Origin: a virus
IMG/VR virus record: IMGVR_UViG_3300046010_003661
Span: 1 to 24,622 of that record
Direction: 5' to 3' (one strand)
Length of the DNA: 24,622 bases
In this document: positions 21,590-24,622 of the stretch, in pieces
Layout: each line of letters starts with the position of its first letter
Numbering within the stretch: position 1 is the stretch's first letter
Made by a program: the position numbers and the translations under genes
The notes under the pieces: generated by a model
What the model was told of the DNA's origin: nothing
What the model saw: only the letters and a program-made list of their open reading frames with translations
Databases searched by the model: none

Positions 21590-22572
21590 AACACAAATTT
21601 AACTACAACTGGACACTTAAAGATGCAGTATTCACCAAAGACAAAGGGAAAGTATTTAGTTGCTTTGCTTGTGGTGGTGGCTCAACAATGGGTTACAAAT
21701 TAGCCGGGTTTGATGTTATTGGACACAATGACATTGATAAGAAAATGATTGAAGTATACAAGGAAAATCATAATCCTAAATTTTCATTTTTAGAAAGCAT
21801 TACGACATTTGCCAAACGAAAAAACCTACCAAAAGAACTTTACGAATTAGATATTTTGGACGGTTCACCGCCTTGCAGCAGCTTTTCAATGGCAGGTAAT
21901 AGAGAGAAAGACTGGGGAAAAGAAAAGGTATTTAGAGAAGGACAAGCCGAACAAGTACTTGATACTCTATTTTTTGATTTCATTGATTTAGCAAAAGAAC
22001 TGCAGCCAAAAGTAGTTGTAGCTGAAAATGTAAAAGGATTGCTTTTAGGAGCAGCAAAAGAGTATGTCATTAAGATTTACAAAGCATTTGATGAAGCTGG
22101 TTATTATTGCCAACACTTCCTACTAGACGCTTCAAAAATGGGAGTACCTCAAAGACGTGAACGTGTATTTTTTATTGCATTAAGAAAAGACTTAGCAAAA
22201 GATTTTTTATATTGGCAAGATATGTTTACAGAAATTCCAAAAATTGAAATGGAATTTAACGAGAAAGAGATAAAAATTAAAGATTTTGCAGAATTTAAAC
22301 AAAAAAAAGAAAAACAAAATTATTCAGAAAAAAGATTTGGTGATGTAATATTAGATATAAATAGGCCTGCAAATACAATCACTTCTGGGGTAAGATTTTG
22401 GAAAGATGAAAATTTAATTTTAAAATCAATTTCATATAATTTAATAGGTTCGTTTCCTTTAGATTATAAATTTAACACAGATAACGTTTATATTATTGGT
22501 ATGTCAGTTCCTCCAGTAATGACCGCACAAATAGCAAGTAATATTTACGAACAATGGTTGAGCAAGTTATGA
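21586..22572 (+). CDS. DNA cytosine-5 methyltransferase
   Basis: A 328-residue protein with the ordered C5-methyltransferase motifs: motif I CFACGGGSTMGYKLAGF (26-42), motif IV GSPPCSSFSMAG (93-104, catalytic Cys97), motif VI ENVKG (147-151), motif VIII MGVPQRRER (185-193), and late motifs RPANTIT (260-266) and VPPVMTAQIASNIY (298-311). The target recognition region between about 200 and 260 is short and strikingly AT-rich and Lys-rich compared with the rest. No partner restriction enzyme is visible, so it probably protects phage DNA from host restriction. It ends in an ATGA overlap with the NinG gene. Confidence 0.9.
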   Translation: MKHKFNYNWTLKDAVFTKDKGKVFSCFACGGGSTMGYKLAGFDVIGHNDIDKKMIEVYKENHNPKFSFLESITTFAKRKNLPKELYELDILDGSPPCSSFSMAGNREKDWGKEKVFREGQAEQVLDTLFFDFIDLAKELQPKVVVAENVKGLLLGAAKEYVIKIYKAFDEAGYYCQHFLLDASKMGVPQRRERVFFIALRKDLAKDFLYWQDMFTEIPKIEMEFNEKEIKIKDFAEFKQKKEKQNYSEKRFGDVILDINRPANTITSGVRFWKDENLILKSISYNLIGSFPLDYKFNTDNVYIIGMSVPPVMTAQIASNIYEQWLSKL

Positions 22573-23090
22573 AGTCATGTAAAAAATGTGGCGAAACCTT
22601 TACACCATTTTCCACGTTGGACAAGCACTGTTATGTGTGCAAAAAGACGGAACAAGCGTTAAAGAACCTTGCCAAAATGAAACGGGACAAGGTCAAGAAA
22701 CAAAAGGAAGAATTACTAACCGTTTCGGATTATCTTAAATTGGCGCAGCAAGTATTCAACAAATGGATAAGGCTAAGAGACAAAGACCAAGGTTGTATAA
22801 GTTGCGGCAATACCCTCGGAAGTAAATACGATGCTGGGCACTTTTGGAGCGCAGGAGGTCACTCTTCGGTGCGGTTTGACCCTGACAACGTACACGCTCA
22901 ATGTGTTAGCTGCAATCAGCATAAACACGGAAATTTAATAATATACCGAGATGGTTTACTAAACAAAATCGGAGTTAGTAAGTACGAAGAACTTGAGAAT
23001 ATAGCCCATAGAACCAAGAAATGGGACAAGCAAGAACTGAAAGAATTAATAGCAACCTACAAAAATTTAATCAAAAACGAATTGTATTAA
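22569..23090 (+). CDS. ninG: NinG/Rap-like recombination nuclease
   Basis: With the ATG at 22569 (ATGA overlap with the methyltransferase stop) the protein has 173 residues; an ATG at 22554 adds five. It has an N-terminal zinc knuckle (C4, C7, C21, C24), a basic helical region, and the NinG core: GCISCGN (C76, C79), YDAGHFWSAGG (H91), VRFDPDNVHAQCVSCN (C112, C115) and KHGNLIIYRDGL. NinG (Rap) of lambda acts on branched DNA with Holliday-junction preference. Its position before an ERF annealing protein and an exonuclease completes a recombination set. Confidence 0.85.
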   Translation: MKSCKKCGETFTPFSTLDKHCYVCKKTEQALKNLAKMKRDKVKKQKEELLTVSDYLKLAQQVFNKWIRLRDKDQGCISCGNTLGSKYDAGHFWSAGGHSSVRFDPDNVHAQCVSCNQHKHGNLIIYRDGLLNKIGVSKYEELENIAHRTKKWDKQELKELIATYKNLIKNELY

Positions 23091-23108
23091 AAATAAAACG
23101 TATATTTG
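23082..23108 (+). promoter_or_regulatory. Host-type (TAnnTTTG) promoter for the recombination genes
   Basis: TTG at 23082-23084, 16 nt, TATATTTG at 23101-23108, an exact -7 match; the spacing is slightly short. The ERF gene starts 24 nt further on. It lies in one of the few gaps within the right-hand operon. Confidence 0.5.
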
Positions 23109-23131
23109 CATAAACCAATAAGAAAAACAAC

Positions 23132-23683
23132 ATGAAAAAAGAAGAAGTAAAAGTTGAAGAACTGGTTAAGGTCACGGGACTTTATCCAAAACTACACGCT
23201 GCAAAGCAGAAAATCGGGAAGGTAGTTAAGAACGCCAACAACCCCCATTTCAAAAAGTCTTATGCGGACATTAACGCATTGGTCGAGACGGTCGAACCTA
23301 TCTTACTTGAACAAGGTTTGTTGTTATTGCAGCCAATAGCCGAAGGAGTAGTTAGTACGTTAATCATTGACATTGAAAGTGGCGACAAAGTAGAAAGTTC
23401 AATGCGCCTACCCGAAATTCAAGACCCTCAAAAGATAGGTTCTGCGGTCACTTACTACCGACGTTATACCTTGCAGTCGTTATTGAGTTTACAAGCGGAA
23501 GACGACGATGCTAACAGCGCAAGTGCAACCGTCAAAAACACGAAACCAAGCATTGACCAAGTAAGATTCGAGAACGGACTAAGCCAAATTGAGGAAGGCA
23601 AGTTAACACCCGAAGCATTTAAGAAAGCACTAAGCGGGTTTCAATTGACAGACTTACAAACAAAATCTTTACTACTACTATGA
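23132..23683 (+). CDS. erf: ERF-family single-strand annealing protein
   Basis: A 183-residue protein with the ERF family core: NPHFKKSYADINALVETVEPIL (37-58, split here as NPHFKKSYAD and INALVETVEPIL), a strand pair (VVSTLIIDIESGD), and GSAVTYYRRYTLQSLLSL followed by QAEDDDAN (103-128). ERF proteins anneal complementary single strands during phage recombination and genome circularisation. The C-terminal 50 residues are a variable helical tail. The exonuclease gene follows with a 4-nt overlap, the usual pairing of annealing protein and resecting nuclease. Confidence 0.85.
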   Translation: MKKEEVKVEELVKVTGLYPKLHAAKQKIGKVVKNANNPHFKKSYADINALVETVEPILLEQGLLLLQPIAEGVVSTLIIDIESGDKVESSMRLPEIQDPQKIGSAVTYYRRYTLQSLLSLQAEDDDANSASATVKNTKPSIDQVRFENGLSQIEEGKLTPEAFKKALSGFQLTDLQTKSLLLL

Positions 23684-24351
23684 AAATTCGCTGCAGCTCG
23701 TTAGGTAAGATAATGACTTCCCCCAAATCAAAGGGGGAGGTCTTGTCTCAAACCGCAAAAACTTACATTGAAGAATTAGCACTTGAAGCAAAGTATGGTA
23801 TTAAACAAGAAATTTCAAGTAAACATACTGAAAAAGGTATAGAACAAGAAGATATAGCTATTGAGTTAGCATCTAAGGTTCTTAATTTACCATTTGCGCT
23901 CAAAAACACGGACTACTTTGAAAACGAATTTATCAAAGGTACACCCGACTTAATACTTGAAGATGAAATAATCGATGTCAAATGTCCTTTTGTTGGAAAA
24001 AATTTCCCTTGGTTTAAAGATGAATTACCAAACAAAGATTACTATTGGCAAATGGTTGGTTATATGTGGCTCACTGGAAGAAAGAAAGCACGTGTAGTGT
24101 ATTGCCTTGTAGATACACCTGAAAAAATAATACAGGACGAAATTAGACGCACTTCATGGAACAATTTAGAAATAGAAGTTAGTGACGAATTAGAAAATGA
24201 AGTAAGATTACAACATGAATTTGACCGTATAAACGAAAATAAGCGTGTTAGAGCGTACTTAATAGAGTTAACTAACGAAGACATTGACAAGGTAAAAGAA
24301 AAGCTGTTACACGCAAGGGAATACTACAATGACTTAATCACTAAATTGTAA
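23680..24351 (+). CDS. PD-(D/E)XK recombination exonuclease (lambda Exo / YqaJ-like)
   Basis: A 223-residue protein: a Ser/Lys N-terminus (RCSSLGKIMTSPK), EKGIEQEDIA (51-60, Glu55), FIKGTPDLIL (Asp90), EIIDVKCPF (Asp99, Lys101) and YYWQMVGYMWLTG (121-133, Gln124). This is the order of the YqaJ/lambda-exonuclease-type nuclease core, with D-V-K in place of the common E-x-K. The C-terminal 80 residues are helical. More AT-rich than the ERF gene before it. It probably resects double-strand ends to provide substrate for the ERF protein. Confidence 0.75.
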   Translation: MKIRCSSLGKIMTSPKSKGEVLSQTAKTYIEELALEAKYGIKQEISSKHTEKGIEQEDIAIELASKVLNLPFALKNTDYFENEFIKGTPDLILEDEIIDVKCPFVGKNFPWFKDELPNKDYYWQMVGYMWLTGRKKARVVYCLVDTPEKIIQDEIRRTSWNNLEIEVSDELENEVRLQHEFDRINENKRVRAYLIELTNEDIDKVKEKLLHAREYYNDLITKL

Positions 24352-24409
24352 ACGAAAAGTGCATTATAGCGCACAAAACACGAACAAAAAGTAATTTAAA
24401 AGACAAGTT

Positions 24410-24610
24410 ATGAAAGTAGATAGAATAGTTATCCAAGTCCTAAACCAAATAGCAGACCGAAGCGAGAAGGGGCTAGAGAAATACGGAACGAACCTCGAAA
24501 GAACCGACCTCGAAACCTTAGACTGGCTACAACACGCCCAAGAGGAGGCAATGGACTTATGCCTATATTTAGAACGACTTAAAGAGCAAATCAAAAACAA
24601 ACAATTATGA
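24410..24610 (+). CDS. MazG-like small helical protein
   Basis: A 66-residue protein with the sequence DRSEKGLEKYGTNLERTD, then WLQHAQEEAMDLCLYLERL. The R-x-x-KG-x-x-KYG and E-E-x-x-D-x-x-x-Y-L pattern recalls short MazG-like nucleotide pyrophosphohydrolase domains encoded by many phages. It is shorter than a full MazG domain, so activity alone is uncertain; a dimer or tetramer could complete the site. Its stop overlaps the start of the next, cut-off gene (ATGA). The 58-nt gap before it shows only a weak GTGC/GCAC dyad. Confidence 0.55.
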   Translation: MKVDRIVIQVLNQIADRSEKGLEKYGTNLERTDLETLDWLQHAQEEAMDLCLYLERLKEQIKNKQL

Positions 24611-24622
24611 GAGTGTACAACA
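24607..24622 (+). CDS. Start of a further gene, cut by the window end
   Basis: ATG 24607 overlaps the previous stop (ATGA), the coupling used throughout this genome, and reads M-R-V-Y-N before the window ends. Product unknown. Confidence 0.45.

Noticed and set aside
23111-23131. TAAACCAA followed by 13 nt before the ERF start
   Set aside because: The second box is missing; a host-type promoter already explains this gap.
1-24622. Temperate lifestyle genes
   Set aside because: No integrase, excisionase, repressor or attachment site could be recognised; absence in a partial genome does not decide lifestyle.

Overview
The window reads as 24.6 kb of a tailed phage (siphovirus type) that infects a member of the Bacteroidota, most likely Flavobacteriia-like. 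Reasons: genes are packed head to tail with ATGA/TAATG overlaps; starts lack Shine-Dalgarno motifs and sit after A-rich leaders; promoters with the Bacteroidota -7 element TAnnTTTG are present; and the tail, connector and holin proteins belong to types common in phages of that phylum. No integrase, repressor, terminase, tRNA or CRISPR array is visible.

Layout. 1-4457: distal tail genes (an incomplete tail/baseplate protein, an 883-aa tail-tip/fibre protein, a small neck-like protein). 4454-5957: a leftward three-gene operon inside the virion cluster; two of its products are diverged paralogs of unknown function. 6035-8471: XkdF-type prohead protease with an acidic scaffold-like tail, major capsid protein and probable tail tube protein, with strong terminators after the last two. 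8559-14459: a small structural protein, portal, connector, tape measure, a tail-terminator-like protein fused to an adhesin, and a small protein. 14456-15969: lysis cassette of holin, one-piece spanin and GH108 endolysin, followed by a DEDDy exonuclease (15966-16739) and a terminator. 16740-17116: a non-coding control region with a terminator, four 12-bp C6 repeats, dyad operators and a host-type promoter. 17117-18979: small early genes ending in a DnaA-domain-IV-like protein. 18980-19116: a probable small RNA unit. 19117-24622: a replication and recombination module (winged-helix initiator with internal iterons, DnaB/Twinkle-like helicase, GIY-YIG-like protein, cytosine-5 methyltransferase, NinG, ERF annealing protein, PD-(D/E)XK exonuclease, MazG-like small protein).

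Main discovery candidates. (1) A bipartite element, TTAACCAA, exactly 13 nt, then TACTTATTAAG, occurs four times. Three copies end just before start codons of virion genes (3984, 6035, 8559). The fourth lies directly upstream of a non-coding unit that ends in a terminator. It looks like a phage-specific late promoter. (2) That fourth copy appears to drive a roughly 97-nt RNA whose two long stems interleave like a pseudoknot. (3) Four C6 repeats with 12-bp period form a G-quadruplex-capable array on the minus strand beside phased dyads. (4) Iterons lie inside the initiator gene, as in lambda O. (5) GATC occurs only seven times in the window, against roughly 85 expected from base composition.

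Together the right half would copy and recombine the genome from host-type promoters, and the left half would build and release particles from the putative late promoters.
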